Shown one piece after another: positions 47,541 to 63,783 of a DNA stretch of 64,000 bases. The notes beneath the pieces are model-generated. The model worked only from the letters and a program-made list of their open reading frames with translations, was not told where the DNA came from and did no database searches. Both the position numbers and the translations under genes were made by a program. Where the stretch lies: the NCBI RefSeq assembly GCF_026213295.1, contig NC_079414.1, positions 14,578,150-14,642,149 on the forward strand. The letters run 5' to 3'. This DNA is from Gadus chalcogrammus. Lineage: Eukaryota; Chordata; Actinopteri; Gadiformes; Gadidae. The stretch's first letter is position 1, and every line of letters begins with the position of its first letter.

Positions 47541-49272
47541 AATTACAGGATGGATCTGACCGGGATTGCCGTTGCGATGGGTTTCCTCTATCAGAGAGCA
47601 GAAGAGGAGGCTGCCCAACTGAGGCGGATCGTCGAGCAGAGAGCTATATACGGCGGGAGACACTAAGGAGACGAGCCATCCTCAGTTGTCTGTCTCACGA
47701 GTTTTATTGATATGGCTTGTTTTAAACTTTTCAATTGATCAGTTAATATTGATACATACACTTGACTGTAATGGGTGAATTTGTCATTTTACCACAGGGT
47801 AGAAAGTTTAAATATAAAGCGGACAATACATATTAAATATATAATTGCAATTTATTGTACGTTAAAATACTAGCTGTGTTTTTCTCTGGAGGGGACCTGT
47901 AGCCAGCCTTCAGGCTCTCCAGGGAGAGCTTCTACCGGTTGCTTGCCTTGCTGCCCCAGGCAAAAAGCCCATTGATGGAGCCATGGGGTGGAGGTGCTGG
48001 TGGCGGTGTACTGGCTGGCCTGTGGAGCATCGTACAGGGTGACGGCAGACGCCTTTGGGATGCCCCTGTCCACAGTTTGCAGGACGGTCCATGGCGTGGT
48101 GGAGGAGATGATGGCCATCCTCCACAGGATGATTCATCTCCCCAAGGCAGAGGAGATGGAGGAGGTGGGGGCTGGCTTTGCTCGCCCGGCAGGTCACGAG
48201 GCCTTTGGATGTGCTGCTGGGGCCATTGATGGATGCCACATCAACGTTTTGCCACCTGCAGAGCAGAAGAAGAGCTATTTCAACAGGAAGCTCTTCACTT
48301 CCATCATCCTGCAGGGCATCTGTGATGGAAACGGTCAATTTATTGAGGTCTTCATCGGGAACCCGGGGTCAATGCATGATGCACTCGTGCTCCGGCGTTC
48401 TCCTTTTTATAGGCAGGCCCTGTACCCACCAGCTGGGTACTTCCTGCTGGGTGATGGAGGGTACCCATGCCTGCAGCGTCCCGTGGCCATTATGACGCCA
48501 TACCACCCTGTAGCCAGGAAGGACCTTCTCTTCTGTCACACATGCATAGAAACAAATTGTTAGTTTGGTGACACTGATAAATCCATGTGAATTTTGATTA
48601 CCAGGTCATGTTGAAGCCCGATGCAACCACGCCAGAGGGCGTAACATTGTGGAGTGGTCATTCGGGATCCTCAAAACCCGCTGGCGGGCCATCTTCCTGT
48701 GGTATCTAGAGATCCGGCCTGTTTGCCCCCAAGGTGGTTGGTGCCTGCTGCAGTGGCGCAAAAAGTGGGTATGCACTATATGCGGCGCATAGGGGCGCCG
48801 AACCAGAGGGGGCGCCAAAGCGATGGAAGTAAAATGATTTGAGTTGGCATTTTCGCGAGTTGGCGCCCCGCCGCTCCTTCGCCTCCCTCCCCCCCTCCTC
48901 CCCACACGGCGCTCCAGTGGCCGCCCCCTCGACTACGCCCTGGAGGTGAGCGCCAGAGTGTCTTCATTTGAACCGTATTGTCATCTGATGACACGAGAAG
49001 AAAGCCCTCGGGGTCACAACATAGAAAAAGAAAGATTGGGAAGGTCGTTTTTATGTCAGTGTATTAAGAGGAGGCTTGTAAATATACAGGTTAGCTAAAT
49101 CTACTACTAGTAAAACAACAGGTTACTGTTGTCTTGCAACTGTGTACTGATCAGAATGGAGCCTACAATATAACGGATCATAACAAGAAAAATAAAGGAA
49201 CTTGTTTGTGGTTATTTTGTTTTACTTCAATCTCCATGCAAGTCTTTGTTTTATGTCAATAGACCCAGTAAA

Positions 49273-49308
49273 AACGGAGTTATAAAGTTGATACTTTATA
49301 ACTCCGTT
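49273..49308. repeat. perfect 15-bp inverted repeat with 6-nt loop
   Basis: AACGGAGTTATAAAG and its exact reverse complement, separated by TTGATA. Confidence 0.9.
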
Positions 49309-49349
49309 AATAATCCAAAATTGAATAAATTAATAATCCCAAAAAAAAA

Positions 49350-49439
49350 AGAAAAGATTATTATTGTATCTGAATCGAGACTGAATCGTTCTACACAGTA
49401 TTACGATGCATCGAAGAATCGATTATTTTTCCCACCCCT
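49350..49439. mobile_element. right end of a hAT-like MITE (CCCACCCCTA type)
   Basis: ATCTGAATCGAGACTGAATC, then TTCTACACAG, then GAATCGATTATTTTTCCCAC CCCTA. It is closely similar to 62455-62521 and carries the inverted form of the TAGGGGTGGG start seen at 61923. It sits inside the hAT insertion, as a third nesting level. Confidence 0.6.
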
Positions 49440-49464
49440 ATTGGTTACTGTACTCCAACAGTTC

Positions 49465-49665
49465 TAACAGAGTCTATTGTTTTGCATGTAAGCTTTTTGG
49501 TGAAACTAGTGGTGGGGTATAATAACTGGCAGTGTCTTTCAAAGATACTGAAGCACCATGAAACAAGTGGTTACCACATAAATGCTTATCTGATGTGGAA
49601 AGAATTGGCACCCCGCTTATGCCTAGGTAAAACTATTGATAGCGAATTGCAGAGAGCCTGTTGAC
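49465..49665 (+). pseudogene. hAT transposase fragment with TTF-type zinc finger
   Basis: YCFACKLFGETSGG in one frame is followed, after a shift, by NNWQCLSKILKHHETSGYHI and MWKELAPRLCLGKTID. The pattern C-x2-C-K-L-F, then W, then H-E-x-S-x-x-H is the TTF-type finger of ZMYM1-like hAT transposases. The same family is represented upstream of the finger in the fragment at 45002. Confidence 0.6.
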
Positions 49666-50317
49666 TCGAGTGATCGACTGCATACTCTTCCTTGCAGAAA
49701 GAAACCTGCCACTAAGGGGGACTGTGAAGATGTGAATGGTATCTTCACTGTGTTAACATGTTTTAAAAGATTCACGTGTTCCTGTCTGGCTGTTAGCCCT
49801 GTAATAGTCTGCAGCTGTGGCTCATAGATTAATTGAGCCACACCCTTTCTGGTGCTCCTTAAGAGGGCCAGAGTTCTAGACTGGAGGGCGGCTTGAGTTG
49901 TGCAAGTGACTTGACTGTTTTTAAGCAAAAATATGTTTTTACCAACAACATTGTGCGTCGAGGAAACTGTTTTTCACAGGGACAAAATGCACAGATAGGT
50001 AATCCTAGAAATGGAAATATTCTGGGTATCCTTGATCTCTTATAGCACGGTATGATGTTACACTGGCATGTAGAAAGGCATCTTAGAAAGGCTGCCTCTA
50101 AAAAAAACACTGGATATCTGTCCTGGTGCACTCAAAATGAATTTTTTGATTCAATATCAGAGTGTGTTTTAGGTCAAATTTGTGCCCAGATCAAAGAGGG
50201 GGGGGGGGGGGGGGGGGCGCCTGCTATGTGTCTGCATAGTTACCCCCCAGAAAGTAGGCAGTTGCGCCCCTGGCCTGCTGCATCCTGCACAACATTTGCA
50301 TGGCAGCAGGGGATATC

Positions 50318-50380
50318 TTGGAGGAGGAGGAGGAGGAGGAGGAGGAGGAGGAGGAGGAGGAGGAGAAGGAGGAGGAGGAT
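50318..50380. repeat. (GGA)n triplet repeat inside Harbinger ORF
   Basis: About 20 GAG/GGA triplets, encoding a polyglutamate run after GDIL. Acidic tails at this place are typical of HARBI1-like proteins. Confidence 0.95.
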
Positions 50381-50499
50381 TGCCCAGGTGACCCGTGGAG
50401 GCAGATGACAGGGACCTGTCAGGGAATGTGTTGCGAACGAGGCTTACTGCCCAGGTTGCTCCTGCAGGACTGGATGTTTGCCTGGGAGAACATGATTAC

Positions 50500-50605
<106 letters not shown>

Positions 50606-50659
50606 CTATTTGAAATAGAAGTGTGTGAAAAAATAAAAAATAAATATGTTTTGTATATA

Positions 50660-50968
50660 TTCCTAACTTTGTAAATAAATGTAAGAAGAATTTGTCATGA
50701 CAAATGTTATATTCTCCTTTGTATTTTCAGTTTACCTGCTCAATCGGTTCAGTAATGTTAACCACAGTTTAGAGTTTACATTAAATCTAGCTTTGTAAAT
50801 AAATTTACATATTTGTGATGACAAATGTTATATTCTCCTTTGTATGTACAGTTTACCTGCTCAATCGTTTCAGTAATGTTAATACAGTTTGGAGAGTTTA
50901 CATTAAATCTAGCTTTGTAAATAAATGTACATATTTGTTTACCCTCTCAATCGGTTCAGCAATGTTAA
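50660..50968. repeat. 121-bp tandem repeat, about 2.5 copies
   Basis: Units start with TTTACCTGCTCAATCGGTTC at 50731, 50852 and (partial) 50938. The third copy is cut at AATGTTAA by the Kolobok-like insertion. Confidence 0.9.
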
Positions 50969-52056
50969 AGGGGTAGTTCGGAATTTTGGACATAGGGCCT
51001 GATTCCGAAGTGAGCATTGGTATTCTATATCACTGGAGACAGTTTTCAACACATTTCATTCAGTCCTTCTAGTTGCAGAGTTCGCTCGTGCTAGGCTAAG
51101 TCAACTGGCAATGCTAGCCTGCTATTAAAAACAGTCTTACCCACTCCACAGTACACCCGAGGTAAATCAATTATAACGCCAGACTATAGATTTAAATGTC
51201 TGTGTTGATAGAATAATGTTAGAAATAAAACTAACCTTGCATCGCATGAATCATCGAGGGACTACTTTCTCAGCAGAAGCGGAATTCTACTATGCGCTAG
51301 TTAGGTTTGTAACCGAATCACGACAGAAGAACGTAAACAGAGAAGCGTGGGACAGAAGCGCAATTGAACGACTAGGCAACATGATGGTTCAGTGTGCTTT
51401 TAGAAATTGTAGAAATAAACGGTACAGATGGCCACCACAAAGTTTCCACCAATTTCCAGTGTGAGATCCAGAAAGGACTCAACTGTGGCTTGTTGCTGCT
51501 GGCTTTGACATCAAAACACCGGCTCGTACATGTACGCTTCGTTGGATACAACAAATTCCTCACAATCGTCTTCAAAAGCAGATGCATCGCAAACTCCTCC
51601 AAACGTGGCCATATCTTGTTAATTTAATACGCTTGTAGAATTCCTTCGTTCACTGTACTCTGCGTTTGTAGCAATGACAGCGGCAGGTAACCTAGGTATC
51701 AGTCCGCCGCTGCCGTAGCCTACGTACAGGAATATAAACACTGCTGCTGAGACCCCGCAATTCCCTCAAAATGCAATGCAATGCAAGGTTGGTTTATTTC
51801 TAACATTATTCTATAAACAGACATTTAGATTTATAGTCTGTCGTTATAATTGATTTACCTCGGGTGTACTGTGGAGTGGGTAAGACTGTTTTTAATAGCA
51901 GGCTAGCATTGCCCGTTGACTTGCGCTAGCCTAGCACGAGCGAACTCTGCAACTAGAAGGACTGAATGAAATGTGTTGAAAACTGTCTCCAGTGATATAG
52001 AATACCAATGCTCACTTCGGAATCAGGCCCTATGTCCAAAATTCCGAACTACCCCT
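50969..52056. mobile_element. Kolobok-like DNA transposon with 280-bp terminal inverted repeats
   Basis: TTAA stands at both edges (50965-50968 and 52057-52060). The termini AGGGGTAGTTCGGAATTTTG are identical for at least the first 150 bp apart from rare changes, and the inverted repeat extends to about 51248 and 51774. A THAP-domain coding piece lies in the centre. TTAA target plus a THAP-containing protein points to the Kolobok superfamily (P elements carry THAP but use 8-bp targets). At 1.09 kb it is an internally deleted copy. Confidence 0.8.
51384..51580 (+). pseudogene. THAP-domain fragment
   Basis: MVQCAFRNCRNKRYRWPPQS, FHQFPV, then after an in-frame TGA (51462) DPERTQLWLVAAGFDIKTPA. 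The C-x4-C pair, FHxFP, and the W in LWL are THAP hallmarks. The distal C-x2-H zinc ligands are not recovered, so the finger is incomplete. Confidence 0.7.
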
Positions 52057-52060
52057 TTAA

Positions 52061-52311
52061 GTAGAGGTTTGATGTATAAATAAGTTGGTTTTTTGGTTGC
52101 AATGTTCTTGATACTGAATGAGTCTCAACTTTCAGCAGATATCTTCTCAGTTTTTTTATGTTTAATAAAGCAGCGATTTTCTTCTTGAAACTCTTGCCTC
52201 CTGAAGTCATTGTGTAACTCTGGATTTGCCAGTATACAAGTGAAATGTAAAATATAAAAATGCACTGTTGCTATCAAGAATGAGCAGATGAATAAGAATG
52301 TGATTTAATCA
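52061..52311. other. Harbinger internal spacer
   Basis: No coding signature between the two convergent Harbinger genes. Confidence 0.5.
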
Positions 52312-53130
52312 TATTTTGTCAATTAATTTCTCAAACAGAGCCAGGTACCGTTCTGCCCTTATTGACGCTGCCCTTTCCCTCTCCGCCCCTCTCGCCACTG
52401 CCTCTCTCTCTCTCTGCTCGTCTCTTTCTCCCTGCTGCCTCAAAAGGTCCAGCAGACTCTGGGTCTCATTCTGCTGGTGCGGGTGCCCCCGACCTCCTCA
52501 GCAGAAGAGGTAAAAGCCGATGAGCTTGCTATCCCACCTGTAGTGGCAGACATGTTTGCTGCAACAACCAGGGGCGGACTGATGGAGTGCTGCCCCTGGA
52601 GTGCATCCATGGCACCATACCACTGCCAGGTGGCAGCAGTAGCTGTACCGGCCTCTACCCCTCTGCCTGTGGGCGGGTCCCTAAGCTCCTGAAAACAGGA
52701 TATTAATTACTGCACTGTCAAACTAATTATTCTCATGTAATACACTTAATTACACTTACTCTATTTACAGGGCCACTGAAATGATATTGTGTTTAAGTTA
52801 ATTTCATATGAAGGAATCTCTGGAAAGCTCTATCAGTATATAATACAAAGCAGATAAACAGGCAACGTAATCTTACTTTGTACTTGCCCTTTAAATTTTT
52901 TCACTTCTTTTTGGTGGTCATAACGAGGCGTGGAGATAAAGTCCCTGGGTAAAGCACATTCACACTGCCACTTCAATAAAATATAACAAATTAATCATAA
53001 TAAATGAAAACTACTGAAACCGGACTAAAAATCAGTCAATTCTCACTCCCATCCCGATGAGTTCCGGAGGCCAGTGAATAGCGCCTCATTTGCCGCCCGC
53101 CACTCGATTAGGGCCCTTGTTTTTTCATTT
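52312..53130 (-). pseudogene. Myb/SANT-like DNA-binding protein of the Harbinger element
   Basis: Read on the - strand: EKTRALIEWRAANEALFTGL RNSS (about 53115-53045) is the first Myb/SANT helix pair. KNLKGKYK ends at a GTAAG donor near 52880. After acceptor CTGTTTTCAG (about 52692) comes ELRDPPTGRGVEAGTATAAT WQW, then SSAEEVGGTRTSRMRPRVCW, and a frame-broken Arg/Glu-rich coiled-coil tail. This is the usual partner protein that carries Harbinger transposase to DNA. At least one frameshift/stop near 52445 inactivates it. Confidence 0.8.
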
Positions 53131-53824
53131 GTCCCTTGATAAAATATAACGTGTATATAAGCCTATATTAATTTAATGCATAATAAACAGCATTATATCA
53201 AGTTTAACAATTAAAAAAATGACAAATGTCCTGTCGAGTTACGGCTATCTGCCTGAGGTTTTTAGAATAGGTCCATGAACTGAGGACTGATTGCTGAAGC
53301 TGGCGGGGCAAGCTAGCTGTCCCGCTCCGAAAAAATGAAAACGTCTGAGAAAATGTCAAGTAGGATCTGACAGGGTGACGAATTCAATGATAGCCTAATA
53401 AAAACCTTAAAAATACAAAGGCCTACCGGTATTCGTGAAACAAAAGAAGTAATAGTAAGCTGTGGGTCTTCTCGATATTGTCTGCCATCGTACTACTGCG
53501 AAATGCATCCTGGGATATCTAACGGTTCCAAGTCCACACAAGACACCTCCGATGCATCCTCGATTCACAAGAACGCAAGTACACAAGTACAGAAAAGAAC
53601 GCGAATTGAGAAACGGCTGTAGACTAGAAGGATGCATTCATAGCAATAACATTGGAGCCATCTAGTGGCGCGAATTGGTACTACACTAGACTGCAAAGAT
53701 GTACATGATGTCCAAGGAACATAGTCCAGAGAAATATGTTTTATTGTGAAGCATTGAGACAGGTGTGGAGAATTTACGTGAATGAAACGTGTAGTGTCTA
53801 TGGTGTAATAGTCTGTGTCAGTGG

Positions 53825-54480
53825 GGGGCCCCGGCCCTGTTGTTGAGGCCAGAAGCAGACGGGAAGCGGCGTTCGGTTTTGCTCCTGATGCACCGCAGCC
53901 TCCTGCCAGAGGGAAGGGGCCGGGCTTCAAATACTTTGGGTTGGGGCTGGAAAGAGGAGCCATCCACAAACTTCCCTGCTCGCCTCATGGTCCTGGGGGC
54001 ATACAGATCCTGGAGAGTTGGCAGATTACAGCCAATCACCTTCTCCGTGGTGCGACTGACGTGCTGCAGCCTGCCTTTCTCCTTGGTAGTGGAAGCAGCG
54101 CACCAGATGGTGATGCTGGAGGTGATGTTGAACTCAATGACGGCAATGTGGAAGTGCACGATCTTTGTCTAGGGCAGGTTGAACTCGTTGTGTGGCCGCA
54201 GGACGTCCTGTTGTGGATTCTGTTGAGCTGATGTTCAGCTCCCACGTGAGGTCCAGGGAGATGATGGTGTCCAGGAAGTAGAGGGATTGCCCAGTGTCCA
54301 CTGGGGAGTCACAAAGGGTAATGGGGGGCGAGTGGGGGCCGTGTTCTTCCTGATGTCCACAACCATCCCCACTGTGGTCACAGTGCTCCATGTTGTTCAG
54401 TCCAACAGGTCACCGGATGGTCAATCTCCCACATGTAGGACTCGTCATCTCCACCCGAGATGAGCCCCATCAGGCTGGGG
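53825..54480 (-). mobile_element. LINE fragment (L2/Rex1-type), RT C-terminus, reverse strand
   Basis: Read on the - strand: SLYFLDTIISLDLTWELNIS S (about 54290-54235) and, after frame changes, ITSSITIWCAAST, GCNLPTLQDLYAPRTMRRAG and FEARPLPSGRRLRCIRSKTE. The order (F-LG-xI-DLTW, then ITxWxA, then LPxLQDLY, then LLPSGRRYRxxR) is that of the thumb and C-terminal region of L2/Rex1-like reverse transcriptases. Frameshifts between blocks; 5' truncated. Confidence 0.75.
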
Positions 54481-54544
54481 ACAGGCTGGTGACTGGAGGT
54501 GCCGCTGTAGGGATACAAGGAGAAGAGCAGAGGCTGTCCTCATA

Positions 54545-56833
54545 CAGAGGTCCGATTCTAAGTTCTGACTTTTGGGGGGGCTCAACCCCAGGAATCCACA
54601 GGGGTATATGAAGTATATAAAAATTCCTGTTCAAGAATTTTTTTTTTCACATCCTTTATTTTCTTAGTTACTATGCTGTTGTATGTCTAAGCCTATAGGT
54701 GGCAGTGTCAGCTAAATAATGCAGTTCTTAACCACTAAAGTGATGAAAGGAAAAAATACTGTTTGGACGAAGGAATTATCAATGGATGTGAACTGTAATA
54801 ACAAATTTGAGGTATATTCAATTTCCTTTGTGTAAGTTTCACTCAAAAATGACCATATTTTCCTGAATATGTTACACATTGGTACAACATGTACTAGATT
54901 ATTAATATGAGAAACATACCCGCTATTTCGGGAGCACTCAATTATGTCGCCTCACTTTCATGGACCCATACAATCTTATAAATTGTATCAACATACATTT
55001 TTATAAAACTTGTGATGCAAAAAAATCCACAAGTACAACATGTACTAGCCGAATACTATGTGAAACAGACCACTATTTCGGGAGCACTAAACTATGTTGT
55101 CTCACTTTCAGGGACCCATACATTTTTATAAAACTTAAAAACAAAAGGGTGCTAATTTTCAGTTAAAAAAAACCCGCTCGCATTATTTCACCAGCTGAGG
55201 GCGTTTTCATTGCCAAAACAACGTGAGCTATTCAACAAGTAGGCTACAACATGTTCTAGACCAGTGGTTTTCAATTATTTTCTGTCATTCTCCCTCTAGG
55301 AGACAGACATTTCTTCACGCCCTCCCTGAATTGAAATAGCCTACTATTGAGAACCTGCTAATATTTATTTATTTCGATTAATAAAATGAGCGGAGATAAC
55401 ATCTGCAACAACTTAAAACAATTTCCAAGTTCAGTTTACTAACTCAATTTGTAACATTAAGACAAGACTGCTAAGTCTGTGTTAATTTCAAAACAGAGAA
55501 ACAAGAGCAAATGATTCACTGGGGTTTGCATTTAATTAAAATTATTTTTAAACAGTAATCATTGGTCACTTGTCAGCATCATCAGCTTATTCCCTTTCAA
55601 AAAAAATAATATGTTCATCTTTCAAGCATGAATAAAGACACCAAGTCTCTCTGGCATGACTTTGTAAGATCTAAATTCTTGTAAAACTTCTGACCCTTGG
55701 TATTATGTTTATTTAAAATAAAATAAGTAACTTATTAAATTAATTAAATTAATAAATAAATAAATAAATAAGACACTAAGTCCCCTCTGTCGCTCACGCC
55801 CCCCCTGACACCTTTAATCAGCTGAGTCTCATAATATTAGAACATGTTGTACTGTTGAACATGTTGTGCAATGAATACGACCTTAGCTGATAAAATAATG
55901 CCTGCATTTTTTTTCAACTGACAATAATCCCCCTGGTCAACTTTTTCTGCTCCTTGCACCTTATCATGCTTATCATGCTACGCAGCATGACAAGGCTCTG
56001 CCGACTAAAAGCTGGAAGCAATTCAAGATGAGGCATAGATAGAATCACCTTGTGGTCAACTGTCATTTAATAGATATCTGACAGATTACGTCAAGGTTTT
56101 AAACTGATTATTATTATTAATACCAGGTCATGTTATAACACAGCTGGAAATCGTGGATTTTCTGATAAAGACTAGCTAGCCTCTTTGACAGACAAAACAG
56201 CAGAAACTATGTTGGGTGCGCTCGTGCTGCATTTTGGTTTTGTCAAACAGGAGACGCCCACCCACCAATCAGAGGTTAGAGATTCCTGCACTAGCCCATT
56301 TGCGCCTGTTCATTAGTGTACAGCATCCATTCTCTCATTGCTTTTGTAAAAAAAAATTGTAGAATATTAGATTTGAGGACGAAACGATAGGGTGGGCTAA
56401 GGCAAGTTTTGGGTGGGCTTGAGCCCACCCCAAAAAGGTCTAGCTTCACCACTGGTCCATAGTCATTAAGTCCTGTTGTCCTTGGGCTTTTGGGGAGGGG
56501 GATGATGCTGGAGGTTTTGCAGCAGGATGGTACCTATAGTCCCATATGTCTCCAGTGAGGTGTTAAAATGAACCTTAAGCTGTAGGTTTCATGTTATTTT
56601 GGTTGCTCCCCTTGTGATGTTGTTTTATCTAGGTATAACATGTGCTTTTCTGGTTAAACAACACAGGGGGATTTCTAGTAAAAGGTTGTTTGGGTATTGT
56701 TTTATCACGCAACATTTAACTCCTTTTTCCTAGCGATTATCATTTTGTTCAACCATAACCAACCCTGGCCCCCTGTAAGGCTCATTCACAGCCCTGAAGA
56801 GGGCGCCCCCAACACTTTGAGAACCAACCACTG
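54545..56833. mobile_element. hAT-like repeat mosaic, boundaries uncertain
   Basis: CAGAGGTCCG at 54545 followed by TTTTGGGGGGGCTCAACCCC resembles the inverted sequence ending at 56454 (CAGTGGTGAAGCTAGACC, TTTTTGGGGTGGGCTCAAGC). A second hAT-type pair may be CAGTGGTTTTCAA at 55263 and TTTGAGAACCAACCACTG ending at 56833. The two intervals overlap rather than nest, so at least one pairing must be wrong. No transposase is seen. Confidence 0.4.
54889..55140. repeat. tandem duplication of about 150 bp
   Basis: ACATGTACTAG starts two copies (54889 and 55039) that share CTATTTCGGGAGCACT and CATTTTTATAAAACTT. Confidence 0.85.
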
Positions 56834-57954
56834 CACTTCGGTTTTATCCTTATCGTTCTGCTCATACATCCATCATCTCTATAATTAGCCACCCATCACT
56901 CTAGTCTAGTGTGTGTTGGTTCATGAGCGAACCGGCCGAGTTAAAAGAGGACAACACCAGAACTGTTGAGGAAGAGCTTCTGATTAGCATCTCTTTTAAA
57001 TTTCTCTCTGCATACTGATCGCACCAAGAGATGACAGCAAACCTTGTGTTGGTTTGGGTGGAGAACTTTCTGTCACAACACCGAAACAGGAAGTCAAAGT
57101 ATCAGGAGGAAGAAGGGCCGTAGGCGCACCCATGCACAGACTAATTTTACTCTACTGATGTGACCACAGGCGTTAGTTCCACGTAGCACATTATACTTGT
57201 GCAAATATGACAAGAGCGTAGCCCTTGCATGCGGTGATGTGTTGCACGTCACTGTTTACCTTAGTGATCACATGCGCAGCAACACAGATGCATTTGTTTA
57301 TGATATGATTCTATCTAATAACCTAAAAGTTATTGAAATGTTTTGTCAAAAATATATCAAAATAAATATGAAATTTATTACTAGCTTTGCAAATTTCCTA
57401 GTCAGGTTACAACATCAAAACTGTATAAAAACACAATACACAGCAAATTCAAGCTATTCAAATTCCTATTTTCCGTTAACTAATTTGTTTGCAGGTTTCC
57501 CGAGATCCCCATCCCCATTCATTTTATACACCATTAAAAACATTTATACATTTGTTTTAACATTTACATACACGTCCATATATACAGTACAATGTACATC
57601 AAATAGGTGGACACATAACAACCCCATGCATGTTTTTGTGTCTGTTTTTGGTGGGAGTTTTCGTGAAGAGGAAGTATGAGATGGCTGTGATAAGGTAATG
57701 GTTTCAGTGTGTAGGCATATGTCTGCTGTATACCCAGAGTACAATTTATTTAAAACTAAAAGAGGATCTAGATAATGTTAGTATGTTTGAAAGCTTTGAA
57801 AGCTAACAATAGTTTACAAGCGGTTTATAAGCTTACATTGCTTAATTTGCTATGATTGGTTATAAACAAGTTTATAAGCTAGTGTGCAAAACAAAATTAG
57901 TATAATTATAATGCAACCTTATTCAATTAAGTAAGCTGTAAGTCTACTAATTAA
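56834..57954. other. non-coding interval
   Basis: The open frame at 57197-57679 is AT-rich and lacks any recognisable domain. Confidence 0.45.
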
Positions 57955-58100
57955 AGGGGTGGTATTATGCCAACAAGCTTGAGTGTGATAAGCCAATACA
58001 AGCCATTTAAAAATCGTCCCTTTCGGATGTTTTAGCGACATGACAATAACGTTTTTTAATGGCTAATCACACTTACACCTGGTGGCATAATATCACCACT
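57955..58100. mobile_element. 146-bp MITE with TTAA target duplication
   Basis: TTAA flanks (57951-57954, 58101-58104). The left end AGGGGTGGTATTATGCCAAC and inverted right end AGTGGTGATATTATGCCACC match over most of about 40 bp. It shares the AGGGGT start with the Kolobok-like element at 50969. Confidence 0.75.
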
Positions 58101-58104
58101 TTAA

Positions 58105-58834
58105 AGAGTTCAGTCAATCATCTGATCATGTATTCATGCAAAAACCTGAATCACATGGTCTTACTACTAGTAGCTCTGTTGTCATAACAATAATACATTT
58201 CACTTCACACCTTCACTGTAATGATCCAGAGAAGGTAAATTAATTCCAACCTCCAAAGTTACTGTACTCGAGAAACGCATAGAATCTCCAGCAACAATTG
58301 TGAGCGACTGATTAAATGCATTTATCACAAGGGTAGAAGAACAAGAAGAAGGGGACATAAACAGAACTGATTTGAAACCGTCTGTCTGTCTGTTCTGGGT
58401 CCTTGACGGATTGTTTCCAGAAGCAATCTGAGAGACTGTGTGTCTATTTCTAGTTTAGTCACACACCACCCCAGAGGAGGCCAGATGCTTGTCTAGTCAA
58501 GTAAGCCATTACAGAGTAAGTGCAAATTGAAACACAGGTTTCTCCCCTCGACAGAATAGACTATAATGGTTGTCTTTGTCCTAAATCTGTCTGCGCATCA
58601 CATCCTAATTCCACGATGAAATCACCTGGGGAAGATAGAATCGAACGTTGTCGACGGTGACGCTAAGTCTGTCCACGCTCAAATATGGGGAACCAAGAGA
58701 TAGCATCCGTCCATTGACCTGGTCCGTCCACCTCCTGGGCCCTGTCTAGTGTCTACACTCTGAGTACGTGTTAGTCCTCCTCCTTGAGGGCTACGCTGTG
58801 TCACCTGTCCTCCACACAGGGGCGCTGGTTTCAC
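58105..58834. other. cyth4 3' UTR / intergenic
   Basis: Downstream (- strand) of the cytohesin stop. No further repeat or gene is recognised. Confidence 0.4.
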
Positions 58835-63578
<4,744 letters not shown>

Positions 63579-63745
63579 CTGGGGATGGAGGGATGGGCGG
63601 AGGGTTGGTTGAATAATTAAATGACAAGAGTAATCATAATAATTTAATAATGTATGGCATTTAGACACATTTGGTGGATAGAGAGCCTCAAAGGTTTTAT
63701 TGGTAGATACATTCATATGTTTTCTCCTGTTGGCATAGTATATGT

Positions 63746-63783
<38 letters not shown>

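Larger units (their letters stand above)
48743..50280. mobile_element. hAT insertion with perfect 8-bp target duplication
   Basis: Octamer GCCTGCTG occurs at 48743-48750 and again at 50273-50280. Between them lies an element starting CAGTGGCGCAAAAAGTG and ending AGTTGCGCCCCTG (inverted: CAGGGGCGCAACT). Eight-base duplication and CAG-type ends are hAT hallmarks. The interior keeps a TTF-type zinc-finger fragment of a hAT transposase (49465-49665), a second repeat end near 49350-49439 and a G-run at 50198-50217. Confidence 0.9.

Noticed and set aside
53815..54231. 138-codon + strand open frame
   Set aside because: Antisense shadow of the L2/Rex1-type LINE fragment, whose homology is on the - strand.
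57197..57679. 160-codon AT-rich open frame
   Set aside because: Low complexity and AT-driven; no motif, and no Kozak or splice context that argues for a gene.
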